NCBI RefSeq assembly: GCF_963675165.1
Contig: NC_087377.1
Span: forward strand, 15,620,198 to 15,684,197
DNA: 64,000 nucleotides
Direction: 5' to 3'
From: Halichondria panicea
Taxonomy: Eukaryota > Porifera > Demospongiae > Suberitida > Halichondriidae
Shown: one piece after another, positions 45,993 to 58,460 of the stretch
Layout of the letters: the number at the start of each line of letters is the position of its first letter
Position numbering within the stretch: position 1 is the stretch's first letter
Notes under the pieces: model-generated
Database searches by the model: none
The model's input: the letters and a program-made list of their open reading frames with translations, nothing else
Told to the model about the DNA's origin: nothing
Program-made: the position numbers and the translations under genes

Positions 45993-48963
45993 TTAGAGTT
46001 TGGATCTTGGCAGAATGGGTTTTTTTCCAGCTTTATAGCATTTCACTGTGTATGCATTCCTCCTTCGAACCATTCTGTGCAGGTAAAATAGATGGTGCTG
46101 CTTATTCATTGCACACAGAATATGCTTAAATCTACCAAGCCAGACAAACGTCTGCTCGCCAGCCTGTGTGTTTGCGTCAGGGCACTTTTCTTTGAGCCTT
46201 TGAGGAGAATATAGCGTATGGCATTCAGGGTTTACATGATTAGGAAGGTGGAACGTGTCAATTATCTTCTCGATATTGAGCCATGCCTTGTCCATTGGGG
46301 GCGGTAATGGTAAGGCTGCTCTTGCAAACTTCAGTCTATTCACATTGCACATGTTGTCATACGCTAGGTACATAGCAGTTGGCAGAAAGTGGTAGTTTGT
46401 CTGCATGTTGACTCAACGTTTGAAGCCACTTGATTAGGATGAAAAAAACTTGCATTGGTGATTCCGACCTGCACGGATATCATTATATAAAATAACGCAT
46501 CCACATAATTATGTGTGCAGTACATTATACTGCATGCGTGTTCTCACTTGTATAATGGTTGCCAAGCTTCTATATGGCCTCCTGCTCTCACAACAAATTG
46601 GTGTCCCCTCGACCACCTCCGGAGACGTTTTGCTTTTCCAGTAATTTTGCGACATTCTGTAGACTCTGTCATCGGTTTGGCAACATGAAGGCTCTTTGAC
46701 AACAGTGATGGGTTTGTTGCTAGTAGATCATGGGTTCCTGATTATAGTATAATTATGCGCACACTATACATTAAATATTATATACCTTGAGAAATAGCTG
46801 CAGATTTTCCTATTTCAATTTCAGAAGTAGTGTTTTGTAGAACCATGTCTATTGTTTTCTCTTCATCAAAGTTAACCGAAACATCATCTCCTATATCAGG
46901 GTGCACATAATTAGTGAGTACATGCATGCATGGTTAAAGAGTGCTAATATATAGCTTAAGTAACAATCTTTTAAGATTATCTCTAAAAAATGTTCAGCTG
47001 CCGCCGTTATTCGAATACAGTTATTGGCAGCATGCTGAATTAACCAGCTGCTTTCTCTCAGACTGAGGATAAAGTTCACATAGCAATTATAATTATATAC
47101 AGTCAACAAAGTATATCAGCAATATTACTGGACTGGATGTGATACGGGATTAATAATTATAGTATACAAGTTCCAGTGTATATATACATGCAGTAATATT
47201 ATTTTATAGCACATCATGCATACGACTATTCAGTATAATGGTGTATAATATTATTGTACCATTTTGAACTTTGCAGTGCTTCAAAAAACTCCTGAGATCT
47301 GTTGGTACTGGTGGTACCTGTGACTCCAAACACTGGCAGTGATCCTGACAAAAAGCTTTTCCAGGCATTGGCGGATAGGTGCACACATCTGGCATAGATA
47401 TTGATGGAATTCGGTCCACAACATACTGTGAACGATGACATTAATAATAATACTGAATGTATGTTGCAGGACTTGGATGATAATTTTTGTGCATTTACCT
47501 TCAGTCTGTGCACGCAATGTGGAAAAACAAGTTTCCAAATCCCGTCAGTAACCCACAGAGTGCCACAACCTATAATATTATAATGATAATAGCAATGTAT
47601 ATTATTATTATTATTATTATTATTATGAGTAGAAAAACTTTCCTCTTTTCTTGCAAACAGCAGTGCAGTCAGTTTCACAGTGAGGGTATATACTGCATGA
47701 GCGAATTGTTTCAATCATTTCCATTGTTTCCTCTCTGTCACTGTCTCGTTTGAAGGTGAAATGACTTAGGGAAAAAGTAGGATTGGTTGCTAGTACAAGA
47801 AACCTAATTTCATTCTCAATCTCTCCATTGTAGAATGCATCTGCTGCAATCTTTTCTGTCATGGCTGAATTAACAAGAAGTAAAAAATTAATGCGGATGC
47901 AAGCCATATGTATATAATTAAATTTATATATATTAATATAATTATAATTATAGCATAAAACCTTGGTCCTTGTTGAGAGAATGAGTGTCATTGTATGTTT
48001 CACTAAAACCCTGGAAGGAAACCCATGAGTGGTTCCTGCGGAGTGATAAACTTGATAGGAGCAAATGATTGCAATGACTGTTATAATATAATAATACCAT
48101 ATACATAGCCGAGGGGCTTAATTTTCACTGTTTTTGAGGTATAATATAGCAGTTAGGTGCAAAGATAGAAAGCGTAACCTGCATGGGAGTGATTCCGGTA
48201 AGCAGTCAACCCAAAATTCCGCGCTATATATAATTATATATACAGTGCATTATACATAATGTACTTACGCAAGGGAGCACTGAAATTCTAGGAGAGGCCG
48301 AGTGAAGAAAACGGTGTCATAAACTTCAATTAAATTTTGCTGGCTCTGATAGTATTGAAAGCCAGAGGTTTGTTTTCTCCCCCACATCGCATAGTTATAA
48401 GTCAAACCACATGGCTGACACCTAAGAGTGACTTTCGGCAATTTCTTCACACCAGATAATGTGTAAAGGGTGACCTGGAGAAGTTTATAAAACCAAAGTG
48501 CATATTTTATTACTTACTTCACAGTCATGATTTGAAGTCAATTGACGTTGGCATTCAAAGCAGTTAGACACTGGAGGAGCTAACAGAGTTGGTGATGGAT
48601 GGTTAGATGTGAATGTGGCTATTAGGTGTGGACAATGAATCGTAATGAAAGAGGCTAGCAAGTGTGCATCATCCATATCTGTGACTTTTGCTATGTACTT
48701 GGATACATGGAAGGTGTTTAGTGTCTTCGGAAATCCAGAAAGCACGGAACATATCCGTGCTATCTTGTTGATACCATATCGTCCCACCAGGTACGTAGCG
48801 ATATCATGCTCAGATATGTCTTTTGAAGATTCAGGCAGCTCAATATAGTCTTGAACAATTCACAAGCTTCAGTAATCTTGCTTGATGACATAAGGTATGC
48901 CCTAGCCTGTTTTGATGCTTCAGTTAAATTCTTTGGCAGTTTTCTCTTCTTCTTAGCATCCAT
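45993..48963 (-). pseudogene. CxC cysteine-cluster / KDZ-type transposase-like gene, decayed
   Basis: Exons: 48963-48518, 48474-48269, 48035-47962, 47864-47639, 47569-47499, 47425-47260, 46890-46786, 46737-46548, 46468-45993; about 650 codons. A CxxC block (RCQPCGLTYNYAMWG, then YYQSQQNLIEVYD) and a second Cys block (PHCETDCTAVC, GCGTLWVTDGIWKL, KAFCQDHCQC) resemble the CxC5/CxC6 modules described with KDZ transposases. The C-terminus (YLAYDNMC, HTLYSP, NTQAGEQTFVWLGRFK, RRRNAY) resembles the end of that transposase family. Frameshifts near 48860 and near 46385, and an unclear junction 47639/47569, mark decay. Its 3' end faces gene A. The family name rests on memory of motif patterns. Confidence 0.5.
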
Positions 48964-49737
48964 ATCTCTGTAGCTATAAGTGACTGTGTATGCTATAACT
49001 TTGATTAGCTAAACCTTGGCATGAACTATAGCCTATATTCTAGCAGTTGCAAGATGAATCAGCATTAATTGTGATTTTTGTGGGTGAGGTGTGTCAAGGT
49101 GGTGTCCAGATCTAGTTGTGTAGAATATTCTATTCCAGTACAGTAACCTACTGTAAAGCACACCATTGTGGTAAAGTATAAGCATTATCATTGGTGGACA
49201 AGGTGTCCAGTTACTGGTGGTTTGTGTCCTCTACTATGCTTCCAGTGTATGGTTCCAGTACTGTAAGGTGCACTGATTTCGTCATTGCGGTCAAATATGA
49301 GCATTATCATTGGTGGACTGAGGTGTATGGCGCGCTGACTTGCCACATACCGGAGACCTGCATGGTAAATCTAAGAGAGAAGTCTATCATGTCTTTGCTG
49401 TCAATAGTAGCTGCTATCTAGCATCAGTGTGCCTCAGACAAGCAAGAAACAAGTGCAAGTTGACCTCTGGCAAGCATGGAGCACTCATCACCAGGTTAGT
49501 CAACTGCATTAATGTACAGCCATTTGGAATGACTTTTAGATTGTATACTGGCATCATTATCCCTTGCATGCATGCCTGTCTCTGAACAGACAGCCTTTTG
49601 CCGAGATATTAGATCTATTTTGTGAAAATATTTTTCCAAAACATGTATATTAGCAGGAATTGCATGTGACAATTACATGTAATTTCCTTGGTAAAACCAT
49701 ATAATTATGTATACAATTATAGACTGTTTTTGTGCAG
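48964..49737. other. Region upstream of gene B
   Basis: Contains a possible plus-strand exon around 49340-49494 (RQARNKCKLTSGKHGALIT, SAP-like in spacing) ending before GTTAGT, which might be a 5' exon of gene B. Two related CAGTACAGTAA/GTACTGTAAGG stretches lie near 49135 and 49255. Weak support only. Confidence 0.25.
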
Positions 49738-51806
49738 AATTCACAGAGCAAAACAATGCCATTGGCTACCTGAAAGCAGGCGACATATTTACTCCCCTAA
49801 CAAACTTTACTTTCAAGTTCGTTTGCAGAGTTTCGTCACCTTTTGAAAGTGATGACAACACAGATTACAGTGGCTTCATTGTGGAGGTGAAGGCCTCTGG
49901 AACAGACGACAAGGGGTTAGTGATTGCATGCATGGTGACTATTAAATTACTATGAATTGTGTTTTACTGTTTTATAGGGTTTGTTTTCTTCCCTGGCATA
50001 AAACCCACCAAAAAGGCTTTAACATTACTAATTAAAAGAGTTGGGCAGTGCTGTTCCCGAGAAATTGTTAATGTCTAAGCTTAAAAGCAGTCAGCTCACT
50101 GACATCTTCTGGAACAAGCTTGTGGACTTCGAAAAGTGAGATTTATCCATGTACATTATATCTAATGAAATATAATTTTAGTGACCCTGACTATTCTCGA
50201 AGAATCAGAAAAGCAATTGTTGCACTAGGAAGGCAGCCTGATAGTGAGATTATTGTTCTCAGTCCTTATGTCCATGTGAAAGAGGACGGTGAGATCATAC
50301 CACTTCGAGAATGCACTTACGTATGGGTCGAGAGTGTAATCAAGAAAGAAGGAGTAGTTCCAAGCGGGGTACAGTTTTACAAGACACTCCCTACCATCCC
50401 TACTCCTGATAGGCCATTGGATGTACTGTTAGGTGGCCTGCGTGAGCTGACTCAGAGCAATTTCTAATTTGCTGTCTTTGTGTTAGGTTAGTTAATATTA
50501 ATGTCCATCCTATAACTGCACGCATGTGACTGCATGTCATCCATTACCTTTTTTATAGGCTCTGTGGCTTCCTCGTTGTTTTATGAGAAGCTACAAGCAA
50601 CTTACGGGAGTTTTGGTGTCACAATGGTTGTGGGAGAAGTAAACCGTGGTAAAACCAAGAGTGTGGAGCTCTGTCTAGCTGCACTAGGAGTCAGACATGC
50701 TCGTTTCTCTTCCATCAGTGATGCTCTCTTACGGAAGTTGCTTCATGGTGGTATGCCGTGGTGTTTTGACGACCCTGACACGGCAGAGCAAGTTATGAAG
50801 ATCCTGCTGACAGTCTTCGGTGGTAATACAACTGGTAATGCACTGTCAAGTGGCTCTTGTCGTGTGTCTCCTCTAGTAACAGCCAATGTGCACATTTTGG
50901 ATGCTCTAGCTTCAATGGACAAGAGGTATATAATCTTATAAACCTATAGTATTATACAGTTTACGTACGTAGTTGCTAATCGGCATTTAATAAAAGCTAA
51001 CTATTGCATGGTTATAATTATGTAGTCAGCGCGCCTTGCTATGCAGAGCCTTCCTATAATAATTATTGCCTTAAGTTGCTACACCCGTGCTCCCCCACAC
51101 TCTATATAGGGTGGTATGCAGAGGAAGAATTGTAATGTTTCCTCATCACCTTGAGTACAATCTCCAGTCGACAGAGGCAATAAATGAGATTTTCTCATTG
51201 GCACCAGTAGCCGGACCAGCCGTTGTGAGGATTGGGTACAATGTGGCTTGTATGCAGCCCACAAAGCTCAAGAATATTCAAGCACACATTAAGGAGATGT
51301 TACCCAACCTTGACTCCAGAGCAGTGATTGAATACAGTCTTCTTCTGGCTTCTGCTCTGGAGGTTTGTTTTATTTTTGGAATCAGCCCATAATCATGATT
51401 GCCTGTATATGCATATGCTGCAAAATCATGCACTTCTACTTTTTGCTATATAATTATATACATGCATGCAGCATGATATATACACTTTACACATGCATTC
51501 ATGTATGTGCAGATATCCGGGATGAGTGACATAGTTGATGGAGATAGTCTGATTTCTTGGTTTGACGATATACTTGTGCCGGGAATAAAGAAATTTCAGA
51601 GTTCAGTCACCAGTAACCTTGGAAATGACTTGGTGGCATATGCCAGAGCTTCATCCATTTCTGAGGTATTATAATCATGCATGCATGACGTCAATTCATG
51701 ACCGTGAACTTTTATGCCGCAGTATACGTATAATTATTATTGTACTATGGTTGCACCAAAGATCAAAGGCTTCAGTTGTAGTTTATACTACTTATACAAC
51801 CTGTCT

Positions 51807-51873
51807 GACCACAGCCATGGTATATGGCTGTTATACCCTAGTGTATAACAGCCATATACCATGGCTTGTGGTC
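51807..51873. repeat. Perfect palindrome
   Basis: Arms of about 28 bp starting GACCACAGCCATGGTATATG, 9-bp loop; inside the gene B intron. Confidence 0.8.
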
Positions 51874-52586
51874 AAACTACATGTACAGCTAGAACTGAAT
51901 ACAGTATCCCACCTTTGCAACAAAATTGACACACTGTTTCAATTAAAACAATGACACACTACTCAATTCAATCAATATTAGCAATATTAGAGCTATATAG
52001 AGAGACTCCAATACAAAACAGACTACTAATGATTTTAGTCAACATAAAAAGAGCCAAGTTCGAGCGATGAATAGTTCCAAAAAGGAGGCAAATTTGGAAG
52101 AACTCCGTGAACCGAACGATACTGGTTTGTTTGTGTTGCTTTTTTTCAACTTTCAACATTGGTTGTCACAACCTGCTTATTACATTGCTGCATGGGACCA
52201 GGAGCATGGGTCCAGACTGCCAAGTGTTTCTCAGACTAAAGAGACTGCACTGCACTGGGCCAGTACAGTAGGCTTGTGGAATGATATTTTCGGGTACATT
52301 TGCACTCTTTGTAGACAAGTAGCACCAGTGTACTTTCTTGAAGTGCCTTCTATAAAGATGCAGAAACACAGCCTTCACAATTGCTTGCTTGAATCATAGA
52401 CGCTTGCTTGAATCAGCCATCGCTTTTTAAAAAGATAGCAAATTCATTGCATAGCTATAGCAACAGTGACGTCAAACAGTAGTTATAAGCATATTCATTG
52501 AAGAAGCATGACAGGAAGTAGCTAAACATAGTAGTACAGTTCTAAACATAGTACAAGCCAGTTAAACTATGGCCTCTCGTGGTATA

Positions 52587-52812
52587 CCGTATAGCGCGAA
52601 ATTTTCGAGGGGCTTAATTTTCGTGGATTTCGTGGGTTAGCAATCCTACACGAAAATTAAGTCCACGAAAATCGTTCTTTACCTGCTATAACGTGCAAGA
52701 TCTAAAGGCGTGGCTTCCGGTAAGCAGTCATTCCGCGAACATTGTGCAACGAAATGGCTTTTAGAGGCCAATCCACGAAATATAAGTGCCTCGAAAATTT
52801 CGCGCTATACGG
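52587..52812. mobile_element. TA-flanked MITE
   Basis: Inverted ends CCGTATAGCGCGAAATTTTC with TA on both sides (52585-52586, 52813-52814). Partial relatives lie near 27040, 28490, 44130 and 48100, so this is a common family in this genome. Confidence 0.75.
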
Positions 52813-53960
52813 TATTTGCTTTACACGCTCGAGTAATCAGATAAACCAACTCGGCTGCGCCTCGTGGTTTATCAGATTACTCTCGCGTGTAAATCAAATA
52901 TACCACTCGAGGCCATTGTTTAACTATAACTTATATTTATCATATTGAAAAAACACATTTGATAGATTCTGAGAGTGATCAACCCCAAATGCTCTTATTT
53001 TATTGGTGACGAACGAAGAAAGCAAATTGGAGTTGCCGTACTACTCAAGCAATTCTTGAAAGGCTTAGACCTTAAGGAAATACCGCACGAAGAGGAAAGT
53101 GGGATTAGGAAAAAGCTTAGGAGACGTGCGAATGTGAAGACAACTGGCACCCAGTATTTTCTGGCCGAGAAGAATGAAGGAACAAAAATCACACGAGAGA
53201 ATGGTGTAGGCCATTCCTGCATGATCGCTCCCCATTCAGATGTACCCCAGGAATTTTTTGACATCGTGGAGGCCAAAGTAGAAGGTAAATTATAATACAT
53301 GCATGATGCAGATCTATATGCATTAGCATTATTATTACCCTGTGTAATGGCCTAAATAGATCTCCAGTATAGCTGTCTACGTACCGGCTTGCTATTTAGA
53401 TTTGTATTCACTTCATGCACTTTTTATAATTATAACATGTGGCTGACACTGTCACCTGACGTGCACGAGATATGTATTGTACAAATATAGATAATAAAAT
53501 GACAATCAGTGGTGACTTAAGTATAACAATACACACTTTGCATGTGTGCAGCGTGTGAGCGAGCTATTATTATACACTTTCATGGACTGCTTGAACTGCT
53601 AATGAGTTACTACTTACTTGAAAGTTGTAGAAGGCGACAAAAACACTGTCGTTGCATATGCTGTATATAGATTCAAGATTATAATTATATGTAATTACGG
53701 TAAAAGTTGTTTTGCCGCTGTGCGATGAAGCTTAACGCAAGGGGTGAATGTTTATGCATGCATGTGCGTCTTTTTTAATTTTAAAATGACTCATGTATAA
53801 GCATTATATGTAATCAAAAAAATGTGTCTCCATATACAGAACAAGAGTTGGACTCTGTCGTCCTTACTCCACCCGACACTCCTGCACATATTATTCGCAA
53901 ACAGGACGTACACCATCATACGCCTCGCCGACCAGAAGCAGGCAACTCATTCACCATTAA

Positions 53961-54423
53961 TGATGAGCAAGCAAGTTCTCTCCGGGTAGAAGATACTCTA
54001 GATTCTGACGTCCAGTCCAAACTCATTGTTGAGCAAACGAGTCCTCTCCGGGTAAAGGATACTCTAGATTCTGACGCCCAGTCCAAACTCATTGTTGAGC
54101 AAACGAGTCCTCTCCGGGTAAAGGATACTCTAGATTCTGACGCCCAGTCCAAACTCATTGTTGAGCAAACGAGTCCTCTCCGGGTAAAGGATACTCTAGA
54201 TTCTGACGCCCAGTCCAAACTCATTGTTGAGCAAACGAGTCCTCTCCGGGTAAAGGATACTCTAGATTCTGATGCCCAGTCCAAACTCATTGTTGTTAAG
54301 CAAACGAGTCCTCTAGATTCTGACGCCCAGTCCACCAAACTCATTGTTGATCAAACAAATCCTCTCCGGGTAGAGGATACTCTAGATTCTGACACCCAGT
54401 CCAAACTCATTGTGAAGCAAACC
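53961..54423 (+). repeat. Coding minisatellite, 66-bp unit
   Basis: Seven units of 66 bp in frame in the last exon of gene B. Four central units are almost identical, and the outer ones have small in-frame losses. The frame has been kept despite gene decay elsewhere. Confidence 0.9.
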
Positions 54424-54723
54424 AGAGCAAAACGGTCAGCAAGAAGGAAGCGTGTACGACCACCTACAGATCCCTTGGTACAAGCTGCAAACAAACTTCA
54501 AGGGTGTTTAACAATTACAGCCTTGGAGGATGATCACCAGCCCAAGTCAAAAAGAAAACGCACTAAGATTGACGAGTCGAGGTGCCATGTATGTAAAGAA
54601 CCATTTATAGATGGTCAAGAAGCCAAGTGGGTGGGGTGTGACTTTTGTCCAAGGTGGTTTCATAAGAAATGTATAAAAGGGTACGTACTCAAAAGGAAAT
54701 GGAAATGTTTTTTCAAGCATTGA

Positions 54724-55169
54724 CTAATGAAACTTAATAATTCGAAATACGACTGACTATATATAATTATATATATTAATCTGTTTTGCGTTTCAGCATG
54801 CGCATGTGCATGCATTATGTTGATTTCAACTCTTTTTTCTGGCAGTAAATCATTTAATCACATCATAATTATATATTCTTTATTCATGCGATTATCGATT
54901 GATCGTAATGAATATAGCAAAGTCAGTGTATTATTATATACATGTAGTGCTAATAAAATATAATTTTATTGTCGTGTATCAATAAATAACATGTATATAG
55001 GGTGAGGGTTAGGGTTAGTATAATTTATACATGCATGCATATATATACACATGCATGCACATAACGTATAAGTATACCAGTAAAATTCTCTTCTTAGTGC
55101 ATGCATGTCAGTCAGTTGAACAACTGTATAATATTTCTTTGCGCTCCTGCATCCAATTAAACCATTGTA
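54724..55169. other. AT-rich non-coding stretch
   Basis: Rich in ATGCATGC and ATATAT. No gene seen. Confidence 0.4.
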
Positions 55170-55714
55170 TATGGTGGGCCGTTTGTTTCAAAATTTAAAT
55201 GTTACATTTTCATTCAGATCACAATACATTCATTCAAGATGTGCAATTTTCATTGAAGAGCATTCAAGATTATTCATTCAAGATTCAAGATTTTGATGGA
55301 TGCATAAACATGCATAATTTCAGATGACTTTACTAATAGCCACACTTTGTGGTTTTATTGCATGGTGGTGTAGTTGTAATTAACAGGAAATGGGGTTCAC
55401 AATAATCAACTCCCTCCCTCAGTAGTGGTAAGGTGATTCCCAAACCAGAAACATGACATTGATTGACGAAAATTAACAAGAGGTCAGGGGTTCGTTGCTG
55501 ACCTCCGAGTTTTGAGCATTAAGCAAAGGACATCTGACTGTATATGCATGCATGCATGCATATCTTGAATAATTATTGTCGACTTGAATGCATTAAAATC
55601 TTGAATGACAATTGCAGGTCTTGAATGAATACTGTATATATGCATCTTGAATGAATGTATTGTAATCTGAATGAAAATATAACATTTGAATTTTGAAACA
55701 AACGGCCCACCATA
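55170..55714. mobile_element. MITE with 70-bp inverted ends
   Basis: Ends begin TATGGTGGGCCGTTTGTTTC and match over about 70 bp with a few differences. Direct repeat ATTGTA at 55164-55169 and 55715-55720. Confidence 0.8.
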
Positions 55715-55806
55715 ATTGTAAGGAATTTATCTTTATGTAAGGAACTTTCAGAACATATACACACATGTGATGCATGCACACCCATGCACATGCATGCATG
55801 CATGTA
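55715..55806. repeat. Stray unit of the 100-bp minisatellite
   Basis: TTGTAAGGAATTTATCTTTA...GGAACTTTCAG matches units of the array at 57240-58460 and directly abuts the MITE. Confidence 0.7.
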
Positions 55807-56070
55807 TTAGTAAAACCAGTAGGTTTTACATAGGATTGGCAGTGGGTTTGCCCGTGTTTAGCAATATTTCAATTATTTTGACTCATGTTCAAACTGTTCT
55901 ATCTCTGCAGGGAAAGGCCACATCAAGAAACTGGCTGAACAGATAGTTTATTTAGCCTTTTCTCTCTTTGTATCTCTCATTTCATAATCCATAAACATTT
56001 TAATGAATGAATATTTTCATTTTAAAAATTGCACTATTTCTACGTTTCACCGCTCTTTGTCTGACTGACT

Positions 56071-56114
56071 AAGTAAGTAAGTAAGTAAGTAAGTGAGTAA
56101 GTAAGTAAGTAAGT
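56071..56114. repeat. (AAGT)n microsatellite
   Basis: About 11 AAGT units with one GAGT interruption. Confidence 0.9.
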
Positions 56115-56671
56115 TTCTTGCCCAGCATTTACTCCAAGTACAGCCATCTCCAGGACATTCTGTACAGGGTTTCCAAACGACTACAACCTGGATTACAAAG
56201 CGCTTCTTCAGATTTGCGATTGCTTCCACGAGGCAGATGACCTCTCAGTCTCTATTTCTCTTACCTAGACAATTCCGCCATCTTTAATGACTCAGCAATT
56301 ACGTTGTGGCCAATAATAATAGATAGGCGTGGCTAAAAAACCGTGTGCCTAAAATCAGTGCAGCAGTGCTTTTCCAGAGCCTGAGGTGTTCCTTTTCTTC
56401 ACACTGTTCAGCTCTAGCTCCCTTTCTCTGACAGGCATGCTATATGCACTGGCTAGATATCATGCTCTTAAAATGGCTGTCATTTAATACTGATTCGCAA
56501 ATTCAACATAATTATCAAGCAATAAATTATTACTCATTATACTATAATTATTAGTCCAGAGATATTCGAGAAGATATCTGATTAGTCCTGTCTTCTCTTC
56601 TTGTACTGCCTCTTGACGTTCCACTTATGCATGTCATGATACGTAAACTGTACTGAAAAAGAAAGGGAATC

Positions 56672-57216
56672 CGACTAGAAAAACATTTGCAATGTGAAAA
56701 ATTGCTAGGATTGGCCAGGGGAACCACAAAAAAGCGTGGGAACAAGAAATCAGACGAGAGCATAACTCCAATCCGTTACAACGTCATGAACATGTACAAT
56801 ACATAGTATATTAAATAATAGACTGTGTTCCAGATCCACCTATCAGCTTCCATCCACCACATCATTCCATGCAGTCACCAGTACGGTCCGTGCATGTTAC
56901 TACGCATGGATGGACTGTGTGTACCTGTGCTCAACACTGCATGTATTAGGAACATCAATTCATCACAAATCATCATGATAATGTGCCCCACATTCTTATA
57001 ATAAATATATATAGGGATTGGTCATCACTCCACCAGTAAAAATTGCGTGGCATATTGGCTGGGAAAACATGGGAAAACTACCAGTATACATGTGCATGAT
57101 TGACGTTGTAACGGATTGGAGTTATGCTCTCGTCTGATTTCTTGTTCCCACGCTTTTTTGTGGTTCCCCTGGCCAATCCTAGCAATTTTTCACATTGCAA
57201 ATGTTTTTCTAGTCAG
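56672..57216. repeat. Fold-back element with 118-bp arms
   Basis: Arms 56672-56790 and 57099-57216 are almost perfect inverted copies containing TTCTTGTTCCCACGC. The spacer of about 300 bp has no gene. Confidence 0.8.
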
Positions 57217-57239
57217 ATAATTATACACAATGCGGACAC

Positions 57240-58460
57240 TAATATTTTATTTGTAAGGAATTTCTCCTTATGTAAGGAACTTTCAGGCATACACATGCAC
57301 ATGTGATGCACACCCACATGTGATACACAATAAAATTGGACACCATAATTTATTTGTAAGGAATTTCTCCTTATGTAAGGAACTTTCAGGCATACACACA
57401 TGTGATGCACACCCACATGTGATATACACAATAAAATTGGACACCATAATTTATTTGTAAGGAATTTCTCCTTATGTAAGGAACTTTCAGGCATACACAC
57501 ATGTGATGCACACCCACATGTGATACACAATAAAATTGGACACCATCATTTAATTGTAAGGAATTTCTCCTTATGTAAGGAACTTTCAGGCATACACACA
57601 TGTGATGCACATGCACCCACATGTGATATACAATAAATTGGGCACTATAATTTATTTGTAAGGAATTTCTCCTTATGTATAAGGAACTCTCAGGCATACA
57701 TGCACACATGTGATGCACACCCACATGTGATACACAATAAAATTGGACACCATAATTTATTTGTAAGGAATTTCTCCTTATGTAAGGAACGTTCAGGCAT
57801 ACACACATGTGATGCACACCCATGCACATGTGATACACAATAAAATTGGACACTTTATTTGTAAGGAATTTCTCCTTATGTATAAGGAACTCTCAGGCAT
57901 ACACACATGTGATGCACACCCACATGTGATACACAATAAAATTGGACACCATAATTTATTTGTAAGGAATTTCTCCTTATGTAAGGAACTTTCAGGCATA
58001 CACATGTGATGCACACCCATGCATACATACATGCACATGTGATACACAATACTTGTAAGGAATTTCTCCTTATGGTAAGGAACTTTCAGGACATACACAT
58101 GCATGCATGCATATACAACGAAATTACAACTATAATTATATTTGTAAGCAATTTATCCTTATGTAAGGAACTGTCAGGGACATATATATATATATAAATA
58201 TATACATAATTATGTACACATGCACACCCACATGCATGCATGCATGTATGTGTGATTGGCACACATTGTAAGGAATTTATACTCATGTAAGGAACTTTTA
58301 GGACATGTATATACATGCATGTATACACAACAGACGCTGCATGTGTGAGAAATTTATCTCTACGTAAAGAATGCACATATACATGCAACCCATATAACCG
58401 CATGCACTCAACTCACAGTCTGCCATTTGTGAGAATTTACCTTGATGTAAGGAACTTTGT
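57240..58460. repeat. Minisatellite of about 100-bp units
   Basis: About 12 units with AAGGAATTTCTCCTTATG, GGAACTTTCAGGCATAC and CACATGTGATGCACACCC. Units from 57257 to 58058 are regular (99-103 bp); later ones diverge. Long open frames here are by-products of the repeat. Confidence 0.9.

Larger units (their letters stand above)
49738..54723 (+). pseudogene. P-loop NTPase with PHD finger, decayed (gene B)
   Basis: Paralogue of gene A. Exons: 49738-49915, 49978-50135, 50182-50486, 50559-50925, 51110-51362, 51513-51665, 52966-53284, 53840-54723. Walker A is GEVNRGKT, Walker B-like WCFDDP, then DALASMDKR. Exon 2 carries a frameshift near 50070, and TAA at 50465-50467 stands where gene A has Pro. 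The 1.3-kb intron 51666-52965 replaces one gene A exon and is filled with repeats. The last exon encodes seven 22-residue repeats (DTLDSDAQSKLIVEQTSPLR), basic patches (RAKRSARRKRVRPP) and a PHD finger (CHVC, CDFC, FHKKC) that ends one Cys short. The initiator exon is not identified. Confidence 0.68.

Noticed and set aside
52067-52399. 110-codon frame in the gene B intron
   Set aside because: No recognised domain and no match to the gene A exon expected there.
55003-55020. TTAGGG-like telomere repeat
   Set aside because: Only about two units (GGGTTAGGGTTAG); chance or a scrap, not a telomere.
56551-57306. Two frames both starting MLSSDFLFPRFFVV
   Set aside because: They are the two arms of one fold-back element.
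57213-58403. Overlapping minus-strand frames with SSLHKEKFLTNK repeats
   Set aside because: Translation of the minisatellite; no start context, splice sites or domain.
57240-58460. CRISPR-like regular repeats
   Set aside because: Units are contiguous 100-bp minisatellite copies without unique spacers, in a eukaryotic sequence.
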